64,000 nucleotides of DNA from Oopsacas minuta (Eukaryota; Porifera; Hexactinellida; Lyssacinosida; Leucopsacidae): the NCBI GenBank assembly GCA_024704765.1, contig JAKMXF010000317.1, positions 62,001 to 126,000 on the forward strand, given 5' to 3'. The translations under genes and the position numbers were made by a program. Below the pieces are notes generated by a model. That model was not told where the DNA came from, made no database searches, and worked only from the letters and a program-made list of their open reading frames with translations. Numbering within the stretch: the first letter of the stretch is position 1; each line of letters begins with the position of its first letter. Positions 23,043-33,322 of the stretch are shown here, piece by piece.

Positions 23043-24737
23043 ATGGCAGGTAGGAAACAAGATGATATATGGGTCCACTTCGAACGGTATACGACAGAAG
23101 GAGTTGCTGGCTGGAAAGCAAGGTGTAAACTTTGCAAAAAGGAGATGCAGGGGGTGGTCAACCGCCTTAAGCAACATTATTCTTCATGCAGCATGCAAGA
23201 CCATCCCATAATAGCTGAAAATGAATCAATTGATTTAGTAGCCAGATCAACTGCATTATGTGGAGAAGTGCCTGATACAAGTCTTTTTGCTAAAGAAAAA
23301 AGACCTAGGATTACTCATATCGGTGAATATGTCATGAAGACTTCGAAATCAGAGGCAGAATTACTGGATCTCCAAATTGCTCGTTATATTTACGCAACTA
23401 ACACGCCTTTTATAGCTGTTGAACACCCCGAGTTTATGAAACTAATAAAGATGCTACGGCCAGGTTATATACCACCAAATCGCCATGATATAGGGAATAA
23501 ACTATTAAATAATGTACAAGGATCTCTCTTGGATACATGCAGAAAAACCCTGGAGGATAAGACAGTCTCCTTATCACTGGATGGATGGAGTAACGTACAT
23601 AATGAACCTGTCGTGTGTGTGAGTGTTACAACTGACAAAGGAGAGACTTTCCTTACTGAGACAATTGATACCTCTGGACATAGTCACACATCAGAATATC
23701 TGGCAGAACTTGCTGCAGATGCTATTACTTCCTGTGAGATAAATTTTAGATGTCATGTACGTAACGTTGTAACTGACAACGCAGCCAATATGGCAAAAAT
23801 GAGAAGAGATTTACAAAAAAAGATACCGAATGAAATATTGACATACGGATGCTCTGCTCATTTGTTGAACCTATTAGCACAAGATGTACAGATTACTGGG
23901 GTAAAAGAACAAGTTGTCCAGATAGTCAAATATTTTAGACATACACATCTACCTGCAGCTAGATACAAGCAAGCTGGTGGTAATTCTCTTGTTATCCCAC
24001 ATGAAATTAGATGGAATACTTTGACGGACTGTTTGAAAAGCTATATTTCTAACTGGCATATCCTTGTACAGGTCTGTGAGGAATATCGTGATGAGATAAA
24101 TTCGAACATTGGTAATAAAGTTAAGAATTATTCTATCAAACGTAACGCTGAAGATCTCTTTATTAGATTAAAACCAATTTCAGTTGCTCTAGATAGAATT
24201 CAAAGGGAAAATGCTATAATTAGCGATACAGTTGAAGTATGGAAAACACTTTATGAGGATCTTCTAAGTTCACAGCAACCGGCACATGTACTAAGGAAAG
24301 TAGACGAAAGAGCTGCCCAAGCTATTTCTCCAGCACACTATTCTGCGAACTTAATAGACCCAAGGTATAGAGGAAGAAAACTCACTGAGAAAGAAGCTAC
24401 CGATGCAATGGAATATATTCATCAGCATTGTCCAAATGCAATGGCGACTGTCTTGCAGTTCAAAGCAGGATATGATCCTTTCAAATCCTACATGTTTAGT
24501 GACGATGTAGTTGATAATATTACGCCAGCTTGCTGGTGGGCATCAATGCATGGAACGTTGGGGAAAGATATTACTAAAGTTGCTGAACAACTTCTCACCG
24601 CAATTGCTTCAAGTGCGGGAATTGAACGTATATTTTCTACATTTGGATATATACACTCAAAAACTCGCAACCGACTTGGAATTGAGAAGGCGGCTAAACT
24701 GGTGTTCGTTTATAGGATATTGAACATGAAAAATTAA
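23043..24737 (+). CDS. hAT transposase with BED zinc finger, intact frame
   Basis: A single 564-aa frame, the only uninterrupted full-length transposase here. The N-terminus (DDIWVHFERYTTEGVAGWKA followed by CKLCKKEMQG, then the H in QHYSSC) is a BED zinc finger. The hAT catalytic core follows: LSLDGWSNVHNEPVVCVSV with the first Asp at about residue 179, FRCHVRNVVTDNAANMAKM with the second Asp, then CSAHLLNLLAQD. The C-terminal dimerisation block shows WWASMHGTLGKDITKVAEQL, then ASSAGIERIFSTFGYIHSKT and RNRLG with the catalytic Glu in IER. It starts at the first ATG after the MITE and ends LNMKN. It sits inside a complete element with perfect target duplications, so it may have been active recently. 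Activity is inferred, not shown. Confidence 0.93.
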   Translation: MAGRKQDDIWVHFERYTTEGVAGWKARCKLCKKEMQGVVNRLKQHYSSCSMQDHPIIAENESIDLVARSTALCGEVPDTSLFAKEKRPRITHIGEYVMKTSKSEAELLDLQIARYIYATNTPFIAVEHPEFMKLIKMLRPGYIPPNRHDIGNKLLNNVQGSLLDTCRKTLEDKTVSLSLDGWSNVHNEPVVCVSVTTDKGETFLTETIDTSGHSHTSEYLAELAADAITSCEINFRCHVRNVVTDNAANMAKMRRDLQKKIPNEILTYGCSAHLLNLLAQDVQITGVKEQVVQIVKYFRHTHLPAARYKQAGGNSLVIPHEIRWNTLTDCLKSYISNWHILVQVCEEYRDEINSNIGNKVKNYSIKRNAEDLFIRLKPISVALDRIQRENAIISDTVEVWKTLYEDLLSSQQPAHVLRKVDERAAQAISPAHYSANLIDPRYRGRKLTEKEATDAMEYIHQHCPNAMATVLQFKAGYDPFKSYMFSDDVVDNITPACWWASMHGTLGKDITKVAEQLLTAIASSAGIERIFSTFGYIHSKTRNRLGIEKAAKLVFVYRILNMKN

Positions 24738-25013
24738 ATTATTCTATTTTCTACACTCTATATTCTACGAGATAGACCACAATTATGTATTCATTTATTT
24801 ATATGTATCAATCTTCACAATTCATAAATACGCATACATTATTATAACAAGGACAGGTGATACGGCCGGATGGTTCAGTCAGCTGTCAAACAAAATCTGA
24901 TTTAAATTAATAAAAATCCGATTTAAATCAAAAAAATCTGATTTAAATCAAAAAAATCCGATTTTTTTGATTTTTTTAAAAAAATCATGATTTTTATCAA
25001 CCCTGCCCCCTTG

Positions 25014-25390
25014 GCTGTCCGCTGGTATTCTGCAGGTAGAACCAACTCTGATAGGGCGGTAGGCTGCACTGGAGCTGATAATACACTTGCACGCTGACGC
25101 TGTATCGTCCGCTTCAGGCTGTCCAGCTTAGGTAGTTTAGCAGCAGTACCCTCTGGTGCTGTTAGCATACCCTCACCGATTATGTGGTGTGAGCCATCCT
25201 GTGTGTCTCGTGCTTTCCTCTTGATGCCGGCCTTTATCTCACTGCAGGCCGTAGCCTGCACATCAGGTGCATGCAGATGCCCATTCGTACGCTTCACTAT
25301 CTCCATTCCCTTCGTATGAATCCTTGCTTTACACTCTCCTCTCTGCTCACACTGCCAATGTGTAATTTCTCCAACTCTCCTATGCATCAA
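25014..25390 (-). pseudogene. MULE transposase, minus-strand copy (N-terminal part, FLYWCH)
   Basis: This is the part of the minus MULE beyond the hAT insertion. Reading leftward it gives YIYLMHRRVGEITHWQCEQ, RGECKARIHTKG and HLHAPD. That is a FLYWCH zinc finger with W, C, C and HxH ligands in the expected order, followed by the same SEIKAGIKRKARDT linker as the plus copy. A stop lies just upstream of GGYIY. The frame 25390..24923 runs on into hAT sequence at its 3' end and is artificial there. Confidence 0.85.
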
Positions 25391-25835
25391 ATATATGTAT
25401 CCTCCTAATCATCTTCTGTCCTCCCTTACTTGTTGTGATCAGCCTGAAGGAGGCCTGATCAGGATCCATTGATAAAATAAAGTTGTTAATTCAAAGAATA
25501 TAAAAATGTAGCAAATAATATTTAGCTGATAATGCAAGCTGAAAATAATACAATTGCAACATTTAAATAGAACTACAAAGGTGAATCCATGTTTACTGGC
25601 AAACATACAATTAATTTCGCATCTTCTCCATCAAAGGAATGAATTTCGCATTTTCTCCATCAAAAGAATTAATTACTACGTATGTATTTCTGATATAAAT
25701 TCGTTACCTTTACTATAAATCATCTTACCTCACTTTGCTAACACAGAACTTCTGTGTTTAGGTTTACGATATCAAAACTGTAACATTAGATTCTTCGGAA
25801 ATAATTCATCCCAAATTAATTGATTATATTTGCAA

Positions 25836-25954
25836 TATTATTTAGCCATTTAAAACCTGTTAAATTATTAACAAAAATTGGGCAATCAAAAGTGGAGCGA
25901 AATGTCGTGGAACGAAATGTCCCTGGAACGAAATGTCGTGGAACGAAATGTCGG
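25836..25954. repeat. Right terminus with four 15-16-bp units
   Basis: Tandem units of the form GTGGAACGAAATGTC (one reads GTGGAGC, one CCTGGAAC) make up the outer half. The inner half matches the left terminus in inverse. The left end has only two units, so unit number differs between ends. Confidence 0.82.
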
Positions 25955-26459
25955 TATCCGTCTTATACTTGCTATATGGTGTTGAATAGTACACCCACGT
26001 CTCGTCACCAGTAATAATCTCTGTTAGGCGTCTAGAATCGCAGTTCTCATAAGTTTCCAAAAGTTTCTTGGCAATATTCAGTTGTGCCAACCTTTGATTC
26101 TCACTGAGCTTATGCGGGACCAATTTACTACAAATCGATTGGTAACCAAGCTCAGTCGTCAGAATTGCATGAATAGCTCCTGATGAAATCTCCATACTTT
26201 GTTCTAACTGATTGACAGTAATACACTTGTCTTCCATGACCATACTTTCAATGAGTGCGATATTCTCTGAAGTGGTGGCGGATACCGGTCTTCCAGGTCG
26301 AGGCAGATCTGCATCAGCATCACCAGATCTAAAACGGGCTGCCCATCGCTCTACAATAGATCTGGGAGGACAATCCACGCACAATATCTCCTGTAACTCG
26401 CTGAAGATCTGTACGGGCTGATCTTGAGTATTGTGCGAAACTCTATGTAAGCTCGCCAT
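25955..26459 (-). pseudogene. mariner transposase, N-terminal fragment
   Basis: The frame starts MASLHRVSHNTQDQ at 26459 and contains the paired-like helix-turn-helix, the linker ending DLPRPGRPVS, and the first catalytic Asp in ITGDETWVYYSTPYSK. Mariner sequence stops at about TPYSKYKTD. The residues after that (DISFHDISFQ and on) are translated insert terminus and not part of the enzyme. It is on the same strand as, and complementary to, the C-terminal fragment at 17424-17735. Confidence 0.85.
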
Positions 26460-26682
26460 TTGAGGTTGAAATTATCATCCTTTGAAGCCATAAATTCAAC
26501 AGTGGGTATAAATTGACTACACGTAACTATGTCAAAAAATCATAATTTGTATTGAATAAGCTTGAAACTTTCAGTATATGGAGTTTAACTATATGGGCTT
26601 ATAATATATGAAAGTTAGATATACTACTTGACTAATTCCTAAGATATATCATAACCCGCAAGACTTACTGAACGCCCTGGTA

Positions 26683-27479
26683 ACATTAAAACCAAATTGA
26701 TTAGTGTATGTTACCGTCCAAGTTGAGTAGACGTCAAATTGAGTAAGGATATTCTTATACAAAAATTGAAATTAAATATTAGGGTTTACTAAGTAATATA
26801 TTTTGAAAATTTCAAAGATATGTTTTAGGGTCTGCTAAAATAAATAATGTTGTATCTAGATTCATACTACGAATATTATCCTTCAAATGACTTGAAAAAG
26901 TATTAGATTTGTTTAATACGCTTAATATCTAAATGTATACATAATAAACCATAAAAATCATAACAAATTAAGAAATAATGTAGTAAACGTATGTCTAGAA
27001 ACTCTATTAATTTTCAGTGATTTAGTTGAACAGTTGATTATAAGGGTAGTTGACCAGTTGATTAAAATGGCAGAAAACTAGTTGATTGAGGTGTTTTTAC
27101 ATTACTATCTGTTCTCGCATACGATAAAGTGTCTGTGGCACCTCGAGTTGCATTTAACTTGCTTCCGTTTGCACTGGCAAGTCTTGGTCCGGCAGTTGTC
27201 TTGCCAATATTGGCATGAGAAGCACGGTGTAACCCCTGCCTCTACAGTGTTTAATCCAGGATTAACTTTTGGAGGAAAGTTGTCATTATGGGCTAAGCTA
27301 TAGATCTCTGACTATTCTTCGTTGTATTGAGTCCAGGCAGATATTTTGTGCAATTAAGATACTTCTTAATTAAAAACAATAATAATTTCAATATGAATAT
27401 TTAGAAAATCTGTGTTAATTAACAATACACAAGATTCAAGCTTGAACCTCACAATACTATTGTACGGGTCTTTTACCTT
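26683..27479. other. No recognised gene
   Basis: AT-rich DNA between the mariner right end and the hAT relic. No frames or terminal repeats that I can support. Confidence 0.4.
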
Positions 27480-28941
27480 TCAAAATGATCAACAAATTCC
27501 TCCAACGTATCATTCGTTGGAAACCAATGCCTTCAATGCATATACGCATCGTATGTTCAAGCGTACCCTCACCCATCCAGCAGCGGAGTCTTGTTATTAT
27601 TAGTTTCATACTGCTAAATGTACGTTCAACAGTAGCTGTTGTTACTAGTAAAACCTCTAGGCCTCTACTATTGCAGCTAAATTTGATAAATTATGAAATG
27701 CAATCGAAATGTCTCCGCTATTGATCAATTTCGATAGTACATCCTGCAAAGAGCCATTCTTGAATTGCTCCGAAATTATCAGAATAAACAATTTCCATTC
27801 TGCTTCAGTTTCCTCTCCATCAATGTCTGGTTGTGACACCACCATCATCATCATCAAAGTTGACATGGTGTATAACACTATATTAATTTATTAGCACCCG
27901 CATCTTTTCCATACCATAATTAGGTGATAGTTGAAGTTCGGTTTTAGGAGATGGCGAGGGTCCGAAACGGACATAGATGAGACTAGATAAGTGCACTCCC
28001 TTCTTTTTCGGATATGGTCAATCACACTTTGTATTTATGGCCGATACACTGTCTGAAGAAATTGAATCTTTTCCTCTTCCATGATCAAAATTGGTCGTCC
28101 ACCAAGCTGAGTATCATCTCTTAAAACTAAAGAATGGTTCTTGAATCAGGTGGTGCTGTTTACTATTTTTTAATCTCTGTTAGTCTTTCAGTGGTACTAT
28201 TGACCATTAATTGCACACTTCCAAGGTCAATCGCTTTCCCCTGTAAAATCCTTGTAACTTGACAACTGTACCGAGTACATCCGATCGAATATAAATACAA
28301 GGTACAATTTTGTATTTTGACAAGTGAGTCGCAATTCCATGAGTTTCTGCATCACAAGTTTCATCATAAATCTCTACAAATGCGCGTACCATGCTGGGAT
28401 ACTCAGTCGCACAGCACACACGGTTCTTTCACGTATGAGCCATAAAGTATTAATAGGTTTACCATTTTAATCTCGGGAGACTAGAGTTCCGCTTGGATCA
28501 GTGAAAGTTTTTCTGCTTTCCTGGGAGAATAATGGAAATTTTTCCAGATTGTTAACATTATACCTAAACTCTCATTATTTGTACATGTTCTGCACAAGCA
28601 TTGACAGCAGCAAGTTGAAATTTATGGGACCTGTAGTTGATGTAAATTGCACTTCTTGCAAGTAGTAATCTCAGACGCCTTAGAACGCCACTTATATGGG
28701 CAGACATTGTATTAGTACCATCATTCCCAAGGACGGCTCTCTGTCTCTCATGGACATCGTTAGGGTAGAGAAGCTTGTCAGTGCCGCAGGGTGTTAAGTT
28801 AGTGTAGTTGAATGCCGGAAGATTGTTCCATGTGCAGTTCCTATCTGGAAAGCCCCTCCATCCAGTATACATGCGTAACGGTGCTAATGAGGCTGTTGGG
28901 ACCAATTCTAGCCAAGTCAGGGTAAGGAATGGCATCCTCAT
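27480..28941 (-). pseudogene. hAT transposase relic (second lineage)
   Basis: Pieces in order on the minus strand. Frame 28941..28564 has AVLGNDGTNTMSAHISGVL and SHKFQLAAVNACA, the second-Asp region of hAT. Frame 28419..28207 has a middle region (HLSKYKIVPCIYIRSDVLGT). Frame 27878..27657 has EWKLFILIISEQF up to FHNLSNLAAI. Then, in another frame near 27650-27490, come TTATVERTFSSMKLI and TRLRCWMGEGTLEH, the dimerisation block with the catalytic Glu in VER. At least three frame changes occur. It is clearly different from the hAT at 22552 and the relic at 3850. It resembles TTF-finger/KIAA1586-like hATs from memory. No terminal repeats found. Confidence 0.75.
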
Positions 28942-28989
28942 ATTATCCCCTTTTGAATAGTATTGCTACGTTTCATACTAGACTGCATC

Positions 28990-30650
28990 ATGTCAGCTCC
29001 TTGGTTTCTGAGTGCTCTCCAGCTTCTTTGACAGAGTTTCTCAGTATTTCGCGCTTTCCGCAGTACTCATCGCGTGCATAGAAATGCTGTACTTGAGTTT
29101 TACTGTACGCGTTTGGTCAGTCCAGGCAGTCAGCAAGAAATGGATCTTGTTTACAATGGCTGCAACTCACAGAACAATTGTCACCATCTATTACACAGAC
29201 TGGACAAAGAGGATGTTAATATAAGGTGTAACTTGCGTTCCGATCAGTAGGGGTATAGTAAAGTTGTAGGAATCGCCATCAAGATCGTCTTTGTGGCTCA
29301 TGAAAACTCGTACGCCCTGTCACGTCCCCCCTGAGCTCGTGATGTGCGGACACAAACGTATCCCACAGGTCTTAGCCATATGCGAAACTTGCTCCATGGA
29401 GTCCCCAGGATATCACTCCTTTAACTTACAGGACCTTTACTCACTTAAACTATTCCACAGAATAGTGCAACTTGGTCCTGCCCCAATTGGGATCGTTGGT
29501 GTTGCAGCCATCCTCTCTGTAGCACCCCATAATCTCATCTCTCTCCTCCCCCCTCTCTCCTAACCAAATGGAAATTTATGGAGCTACTAAAGCTCTGCTT
29601 CGAAAATTTCTTTAGTATTTGACAAACGAAAAGTAGATTGATTTGGTCCAGATGAAACAAACGCAAACACAATAACATATCTATAGTAATTAGTTAGAAA
29701 TAGCGCAGTAACTGTCGCGTGATAGCACAAGTGTTGTTATAGGCCTAACACTCCAGTAGCATCTAGCTACCTTTGGTATGTATGTTGAATAGTAATTACA
29801 CAAATATATTTCCATTTTAGTTAACCCATAATGTCATAAGTATAAAATGATATAAGAATAACCTTATTCAATTTGGCGTCTACTCAATTTGGAAGGTGAC
29901 ATATATATATTTGAAGAGTTAATAAACTTCCAATGATCCATTCCAAGTCTACATAGAACTCAAATGACACCCAAATTTTAATTAATTTAATAATAATAAT
30001 AAATTTTCCGATATACCGATACTTTCTGATGGCAAAAATATAAACTTTACTTTGCAATAAATGGAACATTTCAACAATAAACAAGTTGGGCGTGGATGAT
30101 GAGGTTAACTTAGACGAAGCGGTGGACGTGGTATCTGCTGGATCTAAATTTTACGTGTGAATAAATGAGAAGTATTTACATGGCAGGTAAAACCATGTTA
30201 TCAATTGTTGCATTCAAAGCCAGCAATCATTAAGGGACATTTTAATTAATCAAGGGCATGATAGACAGAATGAATGGCTATTACAAGTTTTTAAAGTCAA
30301 TTCATGGAATAAAATTAAATGGTAAATATTGTGGTCTTTGGTGTCTTTGAAATTTCAACAGTAATCAAGAATAGAGTAGCTCACAGGGCAAAGCAATAGC
30401 TCTGAGAGAGGAAAATTCAAGTTAACCTCCTTGAACTTGAATACTCGATGTAAAATACAACAGAAATCCAAAAGGTTTCTGTTTTTCGGTTCATGCACAA
30501 TCACTCGTACAAGTGTCCTATCTTGAGGATAGTTCCTATATTTTCTACTTCGCCACGACCTCAACTGCATATATTGTTAGGAATTATAAATAAAAGATAG
30601 AAATGTATACTTGGGAGGCGGATTGAGGTGTAAAAAGGCGTGAGTTCTGT
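28990..30650. other. No recognised gene; short degenerate frames
   Basis: On the minus strand at 29216..29000 a cysteine- and lysine-containing stretch may be the N-terminus of the 27.5-28.9 kb hAT relic, but this is weak. A more GC-rich patch at 29290-29570 encodes nothing I recognise. The remainder is AT-rich. Confidence 0.3.
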
Positions 30651-30655
30651 ATATA

Positions 30656-31999
30656 CAGGGTGGAAAGAAATTGATGCCCTACTGACCTAATTTATATTAT
30701 AAACCCAAAATATTCTTGAAGTTTGATAATTACAATATTTTCATCAGTTATTAATTTCTTACGTTTTGTTCTTTGATTTTGACATATTGTTCTTGCTTAG
30801 GAAGCGTATTTTATTTATATTATTTATCAGATTTGATTATCCAAATTTCAGCTGATAATAATGGTTAGGGAGACCAGTTCATGTGCAAGAAGCAGGGCTG
30901 TAGGAATGGTATTAGGAGGAATGACCCAAAAATGTGATTCAGAAAAGTTAGGTGTGAATATTCGTACAATTCGACGATGGCTATCCCGTTATCAGAATGA
31001 AGGTTCCCTAGAAAATATGCATAGACGTGGACGTAAATCAAAACTTACAAAAGTTGCAAAAATCGTCATAGCCAAATGTATTTCCAAGAGACATCAATCA
31101 ACACGGAAATTAGCTAAACGCTTACGCTCAAAGGGTTGTGCAGTTTCCCATACTACTGTGCGTAAGTATTTAAGGAGTACACTCAAAGTAATCCTTTCAA
31201 ACCTCAAAAACAGCCGAAAATTACTGAAAAACAGCGGACCGCTCGCCTAAAGTTTTGTCGAGATCGAAAAACTCGGAAAATAGAAGACTGGTGTCGAGTA
31301 TTGTTTTCAGACGAATCACTCTTTGAGATATATCCACATCCTAATAGTCAAAATGATCGTGTCTGGGCTTATGACCGATCTCAGCTTTTACCCACTGAAA
31401 GAATAAAATTTCCCTCAAAATCCTTGTATGGGGTGTAATGTCGTTTAGAGCTGTATCAGAACTTCATTTCATCTCAAAATGCCAAACAATCACAGCTGAA
31501 TATTATGTGAACGAGATATTAAATGGGTCATTGATGTCTAGTTTGCTTCGCCAACCAGAACAGGGCAATATTTTAACTAGGAAGTTGTTGCCAGACATGT
31601 CACGGTACATTTTCCAACAGCATGGTGCGCCGGCACATACAGCCAAAAGAGCACAAGAATGGTGCAATACCAACTTAGTTGAGTTTTGGCATAAGAGTCA
31701 ATGGCCAGGCAACTCTCCTGATCTCAACCCGATAGAAAATTTATGGTCTATCGTAAAGCAAGAGATTGAACTGATGGACACTCCAACCAATATTTCAATG
31801 CTCGAAAAACACATCAAGCAGGCGTGCTCTCAAATTTTACCAGAAACTTTGGAGAATTTAGTATCCGGGATGCCAAAAAGGATGAAATTATGCATAAAAC
31901 AAAAGGGTGGATATATTGGAAAATAACTAGTGTATTGTATTGTTGAATTATCACATTATGATAAGAATAATATTAGGGCATCAATTTCTTTCCACCCTG
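30656..31999 (+). mobile_element. DD37E Tc1-like element, 1344 bp
   Basis: Terminal inverted repeats of about 26 bp starting CAGGGTGGAAAGAAATTGAT are flanked by TA at 30654-30655 and 32000-32001. Length and transposase type match the element at 11553-12897, but the terminal repeats differ after CAGGGTG, so the two are separate subfamilies. Confidence 0.94.
30861..31926 (+). pseudogene. Tc1-like DD37E transposase, broken, second Asp lost
   Basis: Frame 30861..31250 gives the helix-turn-helix and linker (SRAVGMVLGGM, then HRRGRKSKL). A shift near 31190 leads to RVLFSDESLFEIYP with the first Asp. A second shift near 31417 enters 31438..31926, which has FQQHGAPAHTAKRAQEWC and NSPDLNPIENLW with the Glu. 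The second catalytic position is His (CAT at 31621-31623) where Asp is needed. Spacing to the Glu is 37 residues. With two frameshifts and this substitution the copy is inactive. The C-terminus KGGYIGK is intact. Confidence 0.9.
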
Positions 32000-32001
32000 T
32001 A

Positions 32002-33320
32002 GATAAATATATTCATGAAACAAGATTCTGTATGAGGTCGAATCATTTAGAGAACAATAACCATGAAAACACATCAATTACGTGATGAAATAGTGCAAAT
32101 AAATATTGATAAGTTACATCAAGCGTAGAATTTGCATTAGCATAAAGACAGCCAAGATAACATTAATCATATGAGAAAGTCAATGACACGCCAGGTAGAG
32201 AGCCATAATTGATATATTCCTCCGTAGGGCTATTAAAGTAATTAGTGTATCATATTTTTGTATAGGAAAACATTGTAAATAGTTAAAAGAACCAAACATT
32301 AGGGAATTGGAATCGTTTCAAAACTATCATTTTTGGTGTGAAGGAGTTTGGGTGCGTCAGACATTACGTGTCGTATTTATAGAATTCCCACAATTGATAA
32401 CCTTTTATGTAGAAGAATAAATTTACTTAAGTACATAGAATGTATTTATGGTAGTAACTTTTGCGACCATAGATTCTGAGTATTCTGATCAAAAAACATT
32501 CTGCGGTGCAGATAGAAACTTTTTGGTTAGCTACGAACCATGTAGATAGTGTGGAATGTCTCAAGTTTTCTAGGACAGCTATATTATCAGCAATTTGCGT
32601 AAACTCAACACTTTGATCATTCTCTAGGTGCAGAGCTAACCTAGTGACGTGGGGAAAATTATGAAACATTATAACAACATCCATAAATGTAATTAACTGC
32701 CATTACCGTGATACATATTCGAAAGTTAATTTGTGCATTGTACCTTTTCGGCAAAAACGAATTATAAGGTGCAAGTTGGTGTAAATTAGATAAGAGATGG
32801 GGGATCAGTTTCTAGTTCGACACTACCTAACTCTACAGTATGTGAGTTATCTCTACGTGAATACAATGGATAACAATCCCATCCTCGAAGGAATGATAAT
32901 CAACTGGATAAAACATCAAAATAGAAACAGTGGCCTGAATATATTATATAAAACGGCAACACTCCTCTATCGAATGATACCAATTACGTTGAAATCAGAG
33001 CTGTACAAGTGAATAAGATTAGAAAATTTTAATATTTTAACATTTTACTCACTTCTTTTTGTCATAGTAGGTACACAGAACTTCATTGGAAATTCCGGTC
33101 TAAAATTTCAAATTGGATTCTGAAATACCATTCCAAATTTAGGAGATATTGACGTTTATGTGAATTAAATTAAATTTCCTACAACTTGCTTAGCTATCAG
33201 CTTTTAAAGTTGGAAATGGGAGTTGAGAGGATGGATTAGATTATACATAAAGTAGAGTAAGTTCAAACTGTTATTTCTTAACCTTTACAATACTGAATCA
33301 AAAATTATTTTGAATTTCAG
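32002..33320. other. Intronic stretch with dispersed repeats
   Basis: No gene recognised. At 32951-33025 the block AACGGCAACACTCC followed by a TACAAGTGAATAAGATTAG-like tail recurs at 41813-41885 in the same orientation. At 33085-33240 sequence recurs inverted at 40245-40425, upstream of the rosa-like transposase. Confidence 0.55.
33085..33240 (-). repeat. Inverted copy of rosa-like element 5' region
   Basis: AATTGGATTCTGAAAT, then GAGATATTGACGTTTA, then GGATGGATTAGATTATAC occur here, and in the same order on the opposite strand within 40245-40425. This may be part of an internally deleted relative of the element carrying the 40431-41320 transposase, but its right end was not defined. Confidence 0.7.
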
Positions 33321-33322
33321 CT

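Larger units (their letters stand above)
22552..25005 (+). mobile_element. hAT element, 2454 bp, inserted in MULE
   Basis: Ends are CAGGGTTG and CAACCCTG, with perfect 8-bp target duplications CCCCCTTG at 22544-22551 and 25006-25013. Removing the element plus one duplication restores the MULE reading frame. Subterminal regions carry repeated GATTTAAATC-type palindromes on both sides (22566-22640 and 24900-24960), as is usual for hAT transposase binding regions. A second copy of the left terminus (CAGGGTTGTTCGATTTAAAT) lies inside at 22776, followed by a 145-bp MITE. Confidence 0.95.
17736..25954. mobile_element. 8.2-kb insert with iterated-motif inverted termini
   Basis: The left end (17736-17823) and right end (25836-25954) are inverted copies. 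Each starts CCGACATTTCGTTCCACGAC and runs through TAACAGGTTTTAAATGGCTA to an AAATAATA block. The outer part is built of 15-16-bp units of the type GTGGAACGAAATGTC, two on the left and four on the right. The insert lies within a mariner element and carries a cysteine-rich pseudogene, an inverted pair of MULEs and a hAT. No target duplication is visible because mariner sequence is missing at the junction. Which internal gene, if any, belongs to these termini is not known; the MULE is one option since MULEs often have long termini. Confidence 0.78.
17355..26680 (-). mobile_element. mariner element split by an 8.2-kb insert
   Basis: The left terminus (CTAGGGCGTTCAATAAGTCT) and right terminus (inverted, CCAGGGCGTTCAGTAAGTCT) match over about 25 bp and are flanked by TA at 17353-17354 and 26681-26682. 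Mariner coding sequence is found only in the two outer parts, 17424-17735 and 25955-26459. Everything between is foreign. About 80 residues of the transposase between the two halves are missing, so sequence was lost around the insertion. Confidence 0.88.

Noticed and set aside
24923-25020. Extension of the MULE N-terminal frame into IKIMIFLKKSKKSDFF
   Set aside because: This is translated hAT terminal sequence, not MULE.
25860-25954. Mariner frame tail ISFHDISFQGHFVPRHFAP
   Set aside because: It is translation of the iterated terminal units of the 8.2-kb insert.
29291-29563. GC-richer 90-codon frame as a host exon
   Set aside because: No splice fit or family resemblance on either strand.
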